Source of the DNA: Halobellus ruber
Lineage (GTDB): Archaea; Halobacteriota; Halobacteria; Halobacteriales; Haloferacaceae
Direction of reading: 5' to 3'
Assembly: GCF_014212355.1 (NCBI RefSeq)
Contig: NZ_JACKXD010000005.1
Coordinates: 186,001-250,000, forward strand
DNA: 64,000 nucleotides
Below, in pieces: positions 36,872-47,400 of this stretch. The notes below the pieces were generated by a model, which did no database searches, was not told where the DNA came from, and was given only the letters and a program-made list of their open reading frames with translations. The stretch's first letter is position 1. The number at the start of each line of letters is the position of its first letter. The position numbers and the translations under genes were made by a program.

Positions 36872-37854
36872 CGGGACACCTCTGCGCTTCCGGTCTCGCC
36901 GTCCGTCTCGGCGGTCTTTTCGTCGCCGTCGACCGATTCCTCCGCCGACTCGGCCTCGGTGTACGAGAGGAACAGGTCCTCCAGCGAGGTTTCCTGTGTG
37001 CTGAAGTCCTCGACCGGAACGCCGTCGTCCTCCAGGGTAGTGACGACAGTCGTCTTTGCGTCGCTGTCGCACCCCACCTGGAGCACGTCGCCGTCGCGGT
37101 CGACGCTGCTGACGCCGGCCAACCCACGGATCTCGGCGAGCAGGCCGTCGTCGACCGCCGCGCCGACGGAGATCCGAAGCGTCGCGTCGGCGTCCGACGC
37201 CGCCCGGAGCCCGTCGATGGAGTCGACGGCGACGAGTTCGCCGGCGCGGAGGATGCCGACCCGGTCGCAGACTGACTCGACCTGTTCGAGGATGTGGCTC
37301 GAGAAGAACACTGTGGTGCCGCGGCCGGCCTCCGAGAGCACGATCTCCCGCATCTCCTTCGCGCCGGCGGGGTCCAGCCCCGAGGAGGGCTCGTCGAGGA
37401 TCAGGAGGTCCGGGTCGCCGACAAGCGCCATCGCGAGCGCGAGCCGCTGGCGCATCCCCTTCGAGTACCCGCCGGCCTTCCGGTCTGCGGCGTCGGCGAG
37501 GCCGACCCGTTCCAACACGGCGTCGGGGTCGGCGTCGGACTCCTTCGAGTCGACCGCGAACTCGACGTGTGCGCGGCCGGTCAGCCGGTCGTACACGTCG
37601 AACCCCTCGGGAAGGACGCCGGTGCGTTCCCGCACTGCGACGCTCTCCTCGCGGGCGTCGTGCCCCAGGACGGTCACCGTCCCCGAGGTGGGACGGACGA
37701 AGTCGAGGAGGAGGTTGATCGTCGTCGACTTCCCGGCGCCGTTAGGGCCGAGGAAGCCGAACACCTCCCCCTCTTCGACGGTCAAAGAGAGGTCCGAGAC
37801 GGCGGTGACGTCGTCGAACCGCTTCGTCACTCCGTCGAGTTCGATGGCGGCCAT
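36868..37854 (-). CDS. ABC transporter ATPase (NosF/CcmA-like)
   Basis: A 328-residue ATPase. It has Walker A GFLGPNGAGKSTT, Q-loop VLPEGFDVY, signature YSKGMRQRLALA, Walker B LLILDEPSSGLDP and switch His in FFSSHILEQ. A C-terminal domain of about 110 residues follows, as in exporters with ABC-2 permeases. It ends in an acidic tail. It is translated together with the permease. Start ATG 37854 is the only plausible one; a TATA-like AT-rich word lies at about 37878-37884. Confidence 0.93.
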   Translation of the reverse strand: MAAIELDGVTKRFDDVTAVSDLSLTVEEGEVFGFLGPNGAGKSTTINLLLDFVRPTSGTVTVLGHDAREESVAVRERTGVLPEGFDVYDRLTGRAHVEFAVDSKESDADPDAVLERVGLADAADRKAGGYSKGMRQRLALAMALVGDPDLLILDEPSSGLDPAGAKEMREIVLSEAGRGTTVFFSSHILEQVESVCDRVGILRAGELVAVDSIDGLRAASDADATLRISVGAAVDDGLLAEIRGLAGVSSVDRDGDVLQVGCDSDAKTTVVTTLEDDGVPVEDFSTQETSLEDLFLSYTEAESAEESVDGDEKTAETDGETGSAEVSR

Positions 37855-37954
37855 ACCCGAGGGTTGTCAGGTTCAGGCATAAAGCGTTTGGTGCGAGAAT
37901 CAGGTCTGAGACTCCCTGACGGCCGCTCGGCTCGGTTTCGGGACGGTGTCGCGT

Positions 37955-38230
37955 TCACACCTCCTCGCCGGGGTCGTGGCGGTTCCGCATCCGCTCGGCC
38001 TCCGCCGCGTACCGCTCCCGCGTATCGGCGTCGTCGACGGACTCCAACTCGGCCGCCTCGACCTCGACGGCGGCCGTGGTTTCGGCGCCGCGCTGTCGCA
38101 TCACCGCCGTCGACACCTGCCGCCGGTGGGCCCGCGACCCGTCGGGGGTCGCGTAGGTCATATCCACCAGCCCGCGGTCGGTGTACGTCCGTTCGACGAG
38201 CCAACACCGGACGGCGTCCGCGTCGGTCAT
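37955..38230 (-). CDS. Hypothetical 91-residue acidic protein
   Basis: A small protein beginning [20 protein letters not shown]. It has a short beta-rich N-terminal half ([19 protein letters not shown]) and a charged helical C-terminal half ending [10 protein letters not shown] do not recognise a family. It is divergent from uvrC with 75 bp between the starts, and has its own promoter space. The codon use matches neighbours, so I regard it as real. Confidence 0.65.
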   Translation of the reverse strand: MTDADAVRCWLVERTYTDRGLVDMTYATPDGSRAHRRQVSTAVMRQRGAETTAAVEVEAAELESVDDADTRERYAAEAERMRNRHDPGEEV

Positions 38231-38305
38231 ACCCCTCCCTCGGTCGCGGCGTGGCTTGTAGCTACCGCGTCACGCTCAAGCCGTTCGGGGGGCTACATCG
38301 AGCCG

Positions 38306-40039
38306 ATGGACCGAAGCGACCTCCGCGACCGCGCCGCGGAGCTACCGACCGACCCCGGCGTCTACCAGTTCCTCGACGGCGACGACGTCCTCTACGTCGG
38401 GAAGGCGGTCGACCTCCGCGATCGGGTCCGGTCGTACGCGGACCCGCGGGGCGAACGGATCCGGCGGATGGTCGCCCGGGCCGAGGAGATCGACGTCGCC
38501 GTCACCGATACCGAGACGCAGGCGCTGCTGCTCGAGGCGAACCTGATCAAGCGTCACCAGCCGCGGTACAACGTCCGGCTGAAGGACGACAAGTCCTACC
38601 CGCTGGTCCAGCTCACCGACCACCCGATCCCCCGGATCGAAATCACCCGCGATCCCGACCCCGGTGCGACCGTCTTCGGCCCGTTCACCGACAAGGGCCG
38701 GGTCGAGACGGTCGTGAAAGCGCTCCGGGAGACCTACGGCCTCCGCGGGTGTTCGGACCACAAGTACGCCGGCCGCGACCGCCCGTGTCTCGACTACGAG
38801 GTCGGGCTGTGTACCGCCCCCTGTACCGGCGAGATCGACGACTCGGCGTACGGCGACGACGTCGAATCAGTGGTCCGGTTCTTCGAGGGCGAGACCGGGG
38901 TGCTCGCGGACCCGCTCCGGGACGCGATGGCGACCGCCGCGGAGGCAGAGCAGTTCGAGCGCGCCGCCAACCTCAGGGACCGGCTCGACGCGGTCGAGTC
39001 GTTCCACGGCGCGGGCGAGGAGGCCGTCTCCGCCCGCACCGACGAGCGTGCGGTCGACGTACTCGGCGTCGCGGTCGAGGGCGACACCGCGACTGTCGCA
39101 CGGCTCCACAGCGAGCGTGGCCAGCTGGTCGACCGCTCGCGGCACCGGCTCGACGCGCCCGAGGGCGGCGAGCGGTCGGCGGCCGTGCTCACGGCGTTTC
39201 TGACGCAGTACTACGCCGAACGCGAACTCCCGGACGCGATCCTCACCTCCGAGCGGCCGGACGACAGCGACGTGGTCGCGTGGCTGAACGCCCAGGGCGT
39301 CGAGGTCCGCGTTCCCGGCGCCGGACGGGAGGCGAAGCTGGTGGATCTCGCGCTGAAGAACGCCCGGAGCGGCCCGGAGCGCGACGACGAGGTCGGGGCG
39401 CTGGCGGACGCACTGGGGCTCGCTTCCGCTGACCGGATCGAGGGGTTCGACGTGAGCCACGCCGGCGGTGACGCCGTCGTCGGGAGCGACGTCTGCTTCG
39501 CCGACGGGGCGGCCGAGAAGTCCGAGTACCGCCGGAAGCGACTCTCCGACGGCAACGACGATTACGCGTCGATGCGGGAGCTCCTCCGGTGGCGGGCCGA
39601 ACGCGCCGTGGCGGGCCGCGACGACCGACCCGACCCGGACCTGCTTTTGATCGACGGCGGCGACGGCCAGCTGGGGGCGGCCCGCGACGCGCTCTCGGAG
39701 ACCGGCTGGGACGTGCCGGCGGTCGCCCTGGCGAAAGAGCAGGAGCTCGTGGTTACCCCCGACGGCGTCCACGACTGGGACAGCGACGATCCGGCGTTAC
39801 ATCTCCTCCAGCGGGTCCGCGACGAGGCGCACCGCTTCGCCGTCCAGTACCACCAGACCCTCCGCGACGACGTCCGGACCGTCCTCGAAGACGTCCCCGG
39901 TGTCGGCCCCGAAACCCGGGAGGCGCTGCTCCGGCGGTTCGGCAGCGTCGAGAACGTCCGGTCGGCGTCGGCCGCGGATCTGACGGACGTCCCGGGCGTC
40001 GGCGAGAAGACCGCGCGGACGATCCGCGAGCGGCTATGA
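38306..40039 (+). CDS. uvrC: Excinuclease ABC subunit C
   Basis: A 577-residue UvrC. The N-terminal GIY-YIG nuclease has [24 protein letters not shown], and the [13 protein letters not shown] region follows. A UVR motif lies near [15 protein letters not shown]. The C-terminal RNase H-like nuclease has [11 protein letters not shown] and LLIDGGDGQ, and the HhH pair ([25 protein letters not shown]) closes the protein. It makes the two incisions of nucleotide-excision repair with UvrAB. The bacterial-type Uvr system is usual in haloarchaea. The ATG at 38306 fits the PGVYxF start region. Confidence 0.96.
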   Translation: MDRSDLRDRAAELPTDPGVYQFLDGDDVLYVGKAVDLRDRVRSYADPRGERIRRMVARAEEIDVAVTDTETQALLLEANLIKRHQPRYNVRLKDDKSYPLVQLTDHPIPRIEITRDPDPGATVFGPFTDKGRVETVVKALRETYGLRGCSDHKYAGRDRPCLDYEVGLCTAPCTGEIDDSAYGDDVESVVRFFEGETGVLADPLRDAMATAAEAEQFERAANLRDRLDAVESFHGAGEEAVSARTDERAVDVLGVAVEGDTATVARLHSERGQLVDRSRHRLDAPEGGERSAAVLTAFLTQYYAERELPDAILTSERPDDSDVVAWLNAQGVEVRVPGAGREAKLVDLALKNARSGPERDDEVGALADALGLASADRIEGFDVSHAGGDAVVGSDVCFADGAAEKSEYRRKRLSDGNDDYASMRELLRWRAERAVAGRDDRPDPDLLLIDGGDGQLGAARDALSETGWDVPAVALAKEQELVVTPDGVHDWDSDDPALHLLQRVRDEAHRFAVQYHQTLRDDVRTVLEDVPGVGPETREALLRRFGSVENVRSASAADLTDVPGVGEKTARTIRERL

Positions 40040-40309
40040 GCGACTTCGGGCTGACAGTCGGCACCAGCGCCGCTCCCGCACCGACGTGCCGAACGATCGC
40101 TGCCCGGCGCGGGACTCCGTCTACGTCACGCGAGGTTTGGCGGCGTCATCACGGATAAACGTACGCCGCCCTCGGACGGTTCTCCGGGACGGAGTTGGTG
40201 TGCTTGCCCTCGAAGTTCACGCGATCGATCCCGATCCCATCTGTCCTCCCGCGGCGGCACAACCTCGTTTTCCCCGGAACTGTCTCGAGTGAGTCCCGGA
40301 CTGTCGCCG
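40040..40309. other. Gene-free convergent region
   Basis: This 270-bp gap lies between the uvrC stop and the stop of the leftward membrane protein. It is slightly less GC-rich than coding DNA. A possible 40-codon ORF overlaps the uvrC stop (ATGA at 40036) but has arginine-rich shadow composition and no support. I see no strong hairpin, repeat or RNA gene. Confidence 0.5.
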
Positions 40310-42052
40310 TTAGTTTCCTTCCTCGACGATTTCGTGCCACTCTCCGCCGAGAGCGAAGGTCGCGAATATCGCCGCGCCGGCGAGGAGACTCGCGCTGACG
40401 TCGTATCTCACCGACGTCAACAACGAGAACGCGGCTCCGACGACCCCGCACACGAGGAGACGCCGAGAACGGGGGAACTCGAAGAGCGTCTCCACCTTCG
40501 CGGGGAGGTAGTACAGACCGACGAAGAGGATCAACAGTGCGAGCAGGCTGCCGGCTTCGACGATGGTGTCGAGCCCCATATCGGTCACCACAACGATCTG
40601 GACGCCGAGCGGGACGTAGAGCTCCCGGACGGGACCGTCCGGAACGCTCGGTTCGCTTCGCATCGCGTCGTAGACGGTCCACCCGAGGGCGCCGACGCCC
40701 ATCGACCACAGCAGGAGGAACCCGAACTCGCCCTCGGCGGGCGGGACTGGGACGAACGACTCGCCCCGCGTAAACCGGTGAGACAACCACACCCAGACGA
40801 CGGCGGCGAGCGGGAGGAACGCACCGCGGGGCCGGCTCACGGTGGGCGTCGCCGCGGCGTCTCCGAGACGCGCTCGAACCGGGGCATCGTCCGCGTGGTA
40901 CAGAAGCGTGGGGAGGCGCCGGACCACACGGAACCAGTACCACAGACAGTAGCAGACCACCAGGAGCGGAGTGACACTGAGCGCAACCCAGACGGCGGCG
41001 TCACCCGTGACGTCGAGCGCGTACGCCACGCTCCCCAGCGTCCGCAGTTCGGCGACCGACCGGTACGCGTCCCGGAGACCCGCCGACCTGAACGCGCCGG
41101 CCGGCGTGTTGTAAGCGCCGGAGAGCAGTAACGGGACCACGGCGAAGAGCACGCCGAGAAGCACCGGCAGGAACACGCCCCACGCGCGTGGCGTGACCGC
41201 CGTTCGAAGCTGTCGGTAAAACGAGGAATCCACGTCGGTGGCGGCGGCGAACCCGTCGCCGACCACCGAATCGGGGGTCGGCGTACGGTCGCTCCGGAGC
41301 GCCCAGCTACCGACGGTACCGACGAGCGCGACGACCTCGATGATCGGGTAGTACAGGCTCAGTGTCCCGACGAAGACCCCGAGGAGCGCCGCGGGCATAA
41401 CGAACACGCTGGTGCCCGCGATCACCACCATCACGGACGCGATCCGACGTATTCGGGGACGTGCCGCCAGCGCTCCGAACTCCGAGCGCCACGCCTCCGC
41501 GGCGTCGTCGTCCGTCGAGAGCCCGACCAAGGGTCGGACGAATCGGCTCTCGGGATCGCTCACGGGCCGCGACCCGATCCGATAGAGCGCGACCCCAGCG
41601 AGGGGGATTCCGAGAAAGAGGGCGACGGTCAACAGCCACTGCGGCGGCGCTGGCACTCCGGCGGGGAGACTCGACGTCCCGACCGACGACCCCCAGAGGT
41701 AGTAGACCGTTCCGACGGCGAAGGCGTACGTCACCAACGTCCGCCGAACCACCGAGTGGCTCCGAATCGGTTCCCGGAGGGGTCCCACGTACACCCGCGG
41801 AAGGAAGGCGACGACGACGAGGCCCAAAAGTAGGACGTTCAAACCGAGGCTGACGAGGGATGCGAGCACGCCCGGCTGGACGCCGACGAGCCGCGACGCG
41901 GCCCCACCGGGCGTCGTCGTCGCGATCAGGCCCGGAACGGTGTTCCACGCGAGGATCGTCCCGCTGACGACGCCCAGGAGGCGATCGACGCTCGGGATCC
42001 AGTGGAGCCATCGGACGACAATACGCGCGAGGCTGGTGAGCGCGTTCGCCAT
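40310..42052 (-). CDS. Polytopic membrane protein of unknown function
   Basis: A 580-residue integral membrane protein with about 13 hydrophobic helices. They include LLGVVSGTILAW, VLLLGLVVVAFLP, LLTVALFLGIPLAGVALY, ALLGVFVGTLSLYYPI and GVFLPVLLGVLFAVVPLL. Loops are short, with one larger loop near residues 155-200. Four helices after GEFGFLL end in a DVSASLLAG hairpin. No transporter family is recognised. It starts 1 bp after the stop of the Tat-type propeller gene, so the two are almost certainly one transcript and perhaps one complex. Confidence 0.8.
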   Translation of the reverse strand: MANALTSLARIVVRWLHWIPSVDRLLGVVSGTILAWNTVPGLIATTTPGGAASRLVGVQPGVLASLVSLGLNVLLLGLVVVAFLPRVYVGPLREPIRSHSVVRRTLVTYAFAVGTVYYLWGSSVGTSSLPAGVPAPPQWLLTVALFLGIPLAGVALYRIGSRPVSDPESRFVRPLVGLSTDDDAAEAWRSEFGALAARPRIRRIASVMVVIAGTSVFVMPAALLGVFVGTLSLYYPIIEVVALVGTVGSWALRSDRTPTPDSVVGDGFAAATDVDSSFYRQLRTAVTPRAWGVFLPVLLGVLFAVVPLLLSGAYNTPAGAFRSAGLRDAYRSVAELRTLGSVAYALDVTGDAAVWVALSVTPLLVVCYCLWYWFRVVRRLPTLLYHADDAPVRARLGDAAATPTVSRPRGAFLPLAAVVWVWLSHRFTRGESFVPVPPAEGEFGFLLLWSMGVGALGWTVYDAMRSEPSVPDGPVRELYVPLGVQIVVVTDMGLDTIVEAGSLLALLILFVGLYYLPAKVETLFEFPRSRRLLVCGVVGAAFSLLTSVRYDVSASLLAGAAIFATFALGGEWHEIVEEGN

Positions 42053-42053
42053 C

Positions 42054-43241
42054 TCAGATCCCTCCGAACGCCCGGATCACGGACCCGTCTTCGGTCTCCT
42101 CGACGGAGAGAGGGCGATCGGACGCGAACAGCGGCCACACGCTCCGTGATCCGTCGAACAGATACCACTGATCGCGATCGCCGTCGGGATCGAGCGTGCC
42201 GACGAACGGGGCGTCGTCGCGCTCCCCGCGTCGAACGAGCCCCCCGATGAGGTATCCCCGCGGCGTCGACCGGACCCCGTTGCAGGCAACGGGGTCGTCT
42301 TCGGACGCAAGCGTCCGCCACCAGTTCACACTCCCCCCCGCTCCCAAGCGTGCGACGACGCCGACGCTGTCGCTATCGCCCCGATCGATGTGTCCGACGG
42401 CGACGAACCCGGAGGCGTCATCGGAGGCGGGAGCGACGTCCGAAAACCAGTAGGCGGGGTACGTTCGTCGCCACGCGACCCCGCCGTTGTCGATCGCGAG
42501 GACACCCGCCGACCCGTCGACGCCGGGTCCGGCCAACTGTCCTGCGAGGAGAAACGTCGACCCGTCCGGAGCGTACACAGCGTCGAGGGACGGAACGTCG
42601 GCGTCGTACGTGCGGTTCCAGCGGATGTCGCCGTCAGATCCGAACTGCAGCAGCCACGCCGAGTCGCGCCAGTCGTTCGAGGACTCGCGCTTGGACACGA
42701 GCGTATAGGCGGCCGCGTCCGACGATCGTATCGTCGGTACGAGCGCCAGCGGCGACCAGCCGGACCCGCCGTCCGGCCGGTAGCGACGCGACCACCGAGG
42801 TTCGCCCTCCTCGCTCAGCGACACGATCCAGGCGGCGTCGTCCCCGTCGTGGCCGCCGAGCAGCGTGCCGCCGGCCGTCGGGAGCACCGCCGAGGGAGGC
42901 CCGGTCACCGGGTCGTCACGAACCATCCGATCCACTCGGACCGAGCCCTCGGAGTCGATCTCGGCGAGCCACGTCGGGGAGTCCTCGTCGCCGGATCGCG
43001 TCCCGGCGACGACCACCGAGCCGCGAGCCGTTTCCGCGGCGATCTCCGGCCGCCCTTCGATCTCGACCTCCCATCGGACACCCCACGGACTGTCGGCCAT
43101 CGTTCGCCAGGTCGGATCGAATCGATCGATCACGTCGGAATCGTCCGACAGCGCCGCGTGTGTGTGATCGCGGGAGCGCTGCCCGACCACCCCGACCGCG
43201 GCGGTCGCACCGAGAAGCAGGGCACGGCGACGTGTCGGCAT
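42054..43241 (-). CDS. Tat-exported beta-propeller protein
   Basis: A 395-residue protein from ATG 43241. The N-terminus MPTRRRALLLGATAAVGVVG is a twin-arginine-like signal (TRRRALLL). The mature part has repeated 45-50 residue blades: GSVVVAGTRSGDEDS, GTLLGGHDGDDAAWIVSL, STFLLAGQLAG, GFVAVGHIDRGDSDSVGVV and GYLIGGLVRRGERDD. Such blades read as extracellular propellers. The position just before the 580-residue membrane protein suggests an exported sensor or binding partner. The longer start at 43274 adds residues before the Tat motif and is less likely. Confidence 0.8.
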   Translation of the reverse strand: MPTRRRALLLGATAAVGVVGQRSRDHTHAALSDDSDVIDRFDPTWRTMADSPWGVRWEVEIEGRPEIAAETARGSVVVAGTRSGDEDSPTWLAEIDSEGSVRVDRMVRDDPVTGPPSAVLPTAGGTLLGGHDGDDAAWIVSLSEEGEPRWSRRYRPDGGSGWSPLALVPTIRSSDAAAYTLVSKRESSNDWRDSAWLLQFGSDGDIRWNRTYDADVPSLDAVYAPDGSTFLLAGQLAGPGVDGSAGVLAIDNGGVAWRRTYPAYWFSDVAPASDDASGFVAVGHIDRGDSDSVGVVARLGAGGSVNWWRTLASEDDPVACNGVRSTPRGYLIGGLVRRGERDDAPFVGTLDPDGDRDQWYLFDGSRSVWPLFASDRPLSVEETEDGSVIRAFGGI

Positions 43242-43358
43242 CCACAGTGCACTATCCGGCCCCGGTGAAAACATCTGCGGGATGTCACGAGGGGTCCCGA
43301 CTTCCGAAACGGACCCTCCGACGACGCTCGACAGAGGGTTGCGGGCTCGTACCGTCGG

Positions 43359-44273
43359 TTACGCGATCTCCGCGTACTGCTCGGAGAGCTTCGCGGCGGC
43401 CTCGTCCAGCAACTCGTGCTCGTAGTCGTCGAGGTCCCACTCGACGACCTCCTCGACGCCGTCGGCACCGAGTTTGACGGGGACGCCGACCGCGGTGTCG
43501 TCGTAACCGAACTCGCCGTCGAGCGGGATCGACGCCGGGAGCACCTCGCCCGTGTCGCGGAGGATCGCCTCGACCGTGTGGGCGACGCCCGTCGCGGGGC
43601 CCCACTGCGTCGCGCCCTTCCGCTCGATGACGTCCATCGCGGACTCCTGGAGGTCGCCGAGGATCCCCTCGCGTTCGTCTGCGTCGAAGTCGGGATCCGC
43701 GCCGCCGACCCGGACTTTCGAGAAGACGGGGACCTGCGCGTCGCCGTGCTCGCCGAGGATCGTCGCCTCGACGTTCCGCACGGGCGCGTCGAACCGCTGG
43801 CTCAGCACGTACCGGAAGCGCGCGGAGTCCAGCCGGCCGCCGAAGCCGATCACCTGGTGGCGGTCGCGGTCGCCGGCCTCGTAGAGGTGGCGGTTCAGCA
43901 GGTCCACCGGGTTCGAGGTCGTTACCGAGACGAACTCGTCGTTGTACTCCGCGAGCGACGACCCGATGTCCTCCATGATCGGCGCGTTGTCGCCCGCGAG
44001 GTCGATCCGGGTCTGTCCGGGCTGCCGCGGGATCCCGGCGGTGATGACCACCACGTCCGACCCCGCGGTGTCCTCGTAGCCGCCCTGCAGGACCTCGGTG
44101 TTCGAGTCGTATGCGATCCCGTGGTTCGCGTCCGCGGCCTGTCCGATCGTCTCGTCTTCCTTGTCGGGGATGTCGACGAAGACGAGTTCGTCGACGACGT
44201 CCCGGAGCGCGAGGTTGTACCCGGCGGCGGCGCCGACCGTGCCGGCGGCACCGACAACGCTTACTTTCGTCAT
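43359..44273 (-). CDS. mdh: Malate dehydrogenase
   Basis: A 304-residue LDH-like malate dehydrogenase, the length of the Haloarcula enzyme. It has [18 protein letters not shown] (NAD site), [31 protein letters not shown] and [13 protein letters not shown]. The active-site His is in [14 protein letters not shown]. The R-Q-P-G-Q-T-R motif selects malate/oxaloacetate. It is a TCA-cycle enzyme in the cytoplasm and is known for salt-dependent tetramers. The ATG at 44273 gives the canonical MTKVSVVGA start. Appears monocistronic. Confidence 0.96.
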   Translation of the reverse strand: MTKVSVVGAAGTVGAAAGYNLALRDVVDELVFVDIPDKEDETIGQAADANHGIAYDSNTEVLQGGYEDTAGSDVVVITAGIPRQPGQTRIDLAGDNAPIMEDIGSSLAEYNDEFVSVTTSNPVDLLNRHLYEAGDRDRHQVIGFGGRLDSARFRYVLSQRFDAPVRNVEATILGEHGDAQVPVFSKVRVGGADPDFDADEREGILGDLQESAMDVIERKGATQWGPATGVAHTVEAILRDTGEVLPASIPLDGEFGYDDTAVGVPVKLGADGVEEVVEWDLDDYEHELLDEAAAKLSEQYAEIA

Positions 44274-44327
44274 ATCGGCTAGGTGAGGCGCCGGAACCCG
44301 ATTAAACGCTTCGGAACTGCGAGACAA

Positions 44328-44444
44328 TCACCGAACGACGGTGATGTCGTCGCTCCGCTCGTACTCCAGTTCGGTGGCGACTGCCGCCGCGACGCCGTCG
44401 CCGAACGCCTCGCTGCAGGACGCGATCGAGTTCCCGGCCGGCAC
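44328..44444 (-). other. Possible 38-residue ORF or gene fragment between mdh and the surface protein
   Basis: A reading frame from GTG 44444 to TGA 44328 has haloarchaeal coding character (high GC in third positions), with VPAGNSIASCSEAFGDG and a terminal DDITVVR. The same frame continues upstream into the end of the surface-protein gene. It could be a small protein or the 3' remnant of a gene displaced when the surface protein arrived. The rest of the 44274-44452 gap holds nothing I can name. Confidence 0.25.
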
Positions 44445-44452
44445 AACGTCCG

Positions 44453-47400
44453 CTACAACTCGTTTCGCCGCCGTAGGATCGTGACGACGACGGCGATTCC
44501 AGCGACGAGGACGAGTGCGACGGCGACCCCCGGATCGAACCCGCCCGGTTCCGTCGGAAGCGATGTCGACGGCTCCGTCCCGACCGCTTCCGGGGCCTGC
44601 GTCCCGCCAGATGGCGTCGACCCGCCGTCCGCCTCCGGTGTCGCCGTAGCCGTCGTCGGAGCGGGCGTCGGCGTTTGTCCCGTTGCCGTCGCCCGTAACG
44701 AGGGCCGCTCGACGACAGCGACCAACGAGAACGAATCGACCGGCGCAGTCAGCGTGACCGTTCCGTCGCCCACGTCGCGTACGGTGGTTTCCCGCAGCGT
44801 CCAGCCGTCCGCGCCCCGGTGGACGATGACCGCGCTTTCGGGGTCGTTGAGCCGCTCGCTGGACACCTCTATCTCCACGGTCGCCGACGTCTCGTCCGGG
44901 ATCGACGAACTCGGCGAGACGTCGGCGATCGCCACGAGGCCGACCTCCGACGGACTGTCGATGCCGGCCACGTCCGCAACGATGCGTTCGAGTATCGTTC
45001 TGACGGTCGACTCCGGTAGGCCATCGAACTCCGCGACCGTCGCCGCGCTCGGGGCGCTCCCGTCGAAGGTGATCCGACTGACGGTTTCGGTTTCGTCGAA
45101 CTCCCCGGTCCGCTGCTCGACGGCGGCCTCCTCGACCACATCGGGGTCGACATCGATGAGCGGGATGTCGGTCGCGGTCCCTCCGCCGGCGTCACCCCCG
45201 CCGGTTCCGTCGCCGCCCGTATCGCCCGGACCGTCACCGCCGCCCGCAGCGTCCGTTTCGAGTTCGACGGTGACGTTTCGGTCGGAGTCGACCGTCAGGT
45301 TCCGCGTGTAGGTCCGATCGGTGAACGAGTCTCCGGATGGCGGTCTGACGACGACTGACACGTTTCCGACGACCTCGATTCCCATCGCGTCGGTCGCTTC
45401 GGGGGCGACCATCCCGTCGGCGTTCGTGGCGTTCGGGAACACGACCGCGGCGCGCGCGCCGTCGGTTCCCGTATGCCCGAACGCCACGAGCGCGTCTTCG
45501 ACCGGAACACCGGCTTCGGTGACCACGGTCACGTTGAGCGTGTGGGCGTCCGGGAGCGTCGTCGGGCCGATGGACCGGTCGGCGGACGTGTTTACCCGGG
45601 TAAGCGCGTAGATGTCCGGCGACCCGTCCCGCGGGAAGGCGACCGACCCGGGCGGTGGGGTGGCGTTTGCCCGCAGGAACCGTGCGGTGTGTGCCTGGTA
45701 GTACGACACCCCCTTGGTTGTGTCTGCCTCGGTCGTTAGCGAGAACCGTCCCGCGGCGTCGGTCGGGACACGGTTGACACGCCCCAGTCCGCAGACAACG
45801 CCTCCGTCCGGATCGACGACCGCTGTACTGAACCCGACTCCGGAGGTGTCCCCGACCGTGACAGTGTCGTTGACCGCCGGGTCGCCGTCCGCTTCGAGGA
45901 TCGTGCCGTTGATGTCGGCCGACGCGACGGTCGTCGAGGCCTCTACCGACGGCGTCTGCGCCTCGCGGTTCCCCGCAGTGTCCTCGGCAACGCACATAAA
46001 CCGATATTCTTCGCCGAGGTCGCCGACAAACGACGCGTTCCCCCCGTCGGTGTCGATCGGGGCGGTGGTCCACGTCTCGCCGTCGGTCGAAACGAAGACG
46101 CTCACCGTCTCGACCTCGCCGACGCGGTCGGTCACCGTCCACGACAGCGAGACGTTGCGCGGGCTCTCGGCCGGCAGCGAGTCCATCCTGCAGGTGGGGG
46201 CGGCGTCGTCGACGATGTTGACCGTGTCGTTGGTAGTGAGACTACTCACCTGGTCGAACCGGATGGTCGCGTTGTTCTCGATGCGGGTACCGGTGGAGAG
46301 TCCAGACGCCGGATCGGCCGAGAACAGCAGCGTACCGGTCGCGTTCGGCGCGAGGTCGACGTTCTCGAGCCGCCACCGGAGCGTCCGCCCCTGCAGGGTC
46401 GCGGTGTGGTGCTCGACGACGGTGACATTCCGCGTTACGGTCCGGTTGCCGATCGTCACCGTCTTCGTTCGGGTTCTGTTCTGCCGCAGTAGCGTCACCG
46501 ACTCGCCGGGCGCGAGCGACTTCCGGGTGCGGTTCGCGGTCAGGACCTCGACGCTCGACCGGTTCAACGTCGTCGGGAGCGTGTCGGTGACGGTGACGTT
46601 ACGAGCCGGTGCGTTGCCGACGTTCTCGAAGCGGACCGCGTAGGGGAGCGTTCTGTCCGGCTGGATGTACCGGTCGGCGGCGACGATTTTCTCGTTGGGA
46701 TCCACCGGCTGTTGAACCCGGCGCCGATCCTTGTCACATTCCGGAACTCGACCCGGTAGTCCGTTACGCGCCCGGCAGCTCTTGTATCCTCTTCTACACC
46801 CGGTCGTGTCGGCCAAGAACCGACAGACCTTCTCCACCGGAATCCCCGGTGTCGTTTTTCCGATTTCTGAGAGGAGTGCCGGTATCTCACACTTCTCAAC
46901 CGATTCCTCCAGGCACTCTTCGTAGTCTTCACAGCAGGGGCCACTACACGAACAGGCCCGCCCAGTGACAGTGAAGCCCTGCTGAAGGTTCTCATCGAGT
47001 TGTGCCTGATAGGTCAGGATCTGACTCTCGCCTGGACGGAGTTCGTCGATCGACCATTTGATTGTTGTCTTCGTGATGCTGCTATTCAATTCGACGGTGG
47101 TCCCGTTACGGGAGAGAATGGATTCGAGTCGCTCACGGGAGCCGTTGCGCGTGACCTGAGTGGTGACGTTGTCCGGGGCCGGCGTTGACGATGCGTAGGT
47201 GAACCACGGCTGGAGGTACTCGGAAACGGGAACGTCGCGGGCGATCGTGTTGCCCGTGTTCTTGACCCGGATGACGTACAGTTGCTTCCGGCCCGCAACC
47301 GCTCGCCCGCCCTCCTTGTCGATGACGATGTCGGCCGACGGGATGGTCGCCGACACCCGCTTCGTGAGCGTTGCGTTCGCCGTCGTTCCGTCGCCGTCGG

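Noticed and set aside
40036-40158. 40-codon ORF overlapping the uvrC stop
   Set aside because: Composition is that of a shadow frame (Arg/Thr/Ser-rich), with no family and no support beyond the ATGA overlap.
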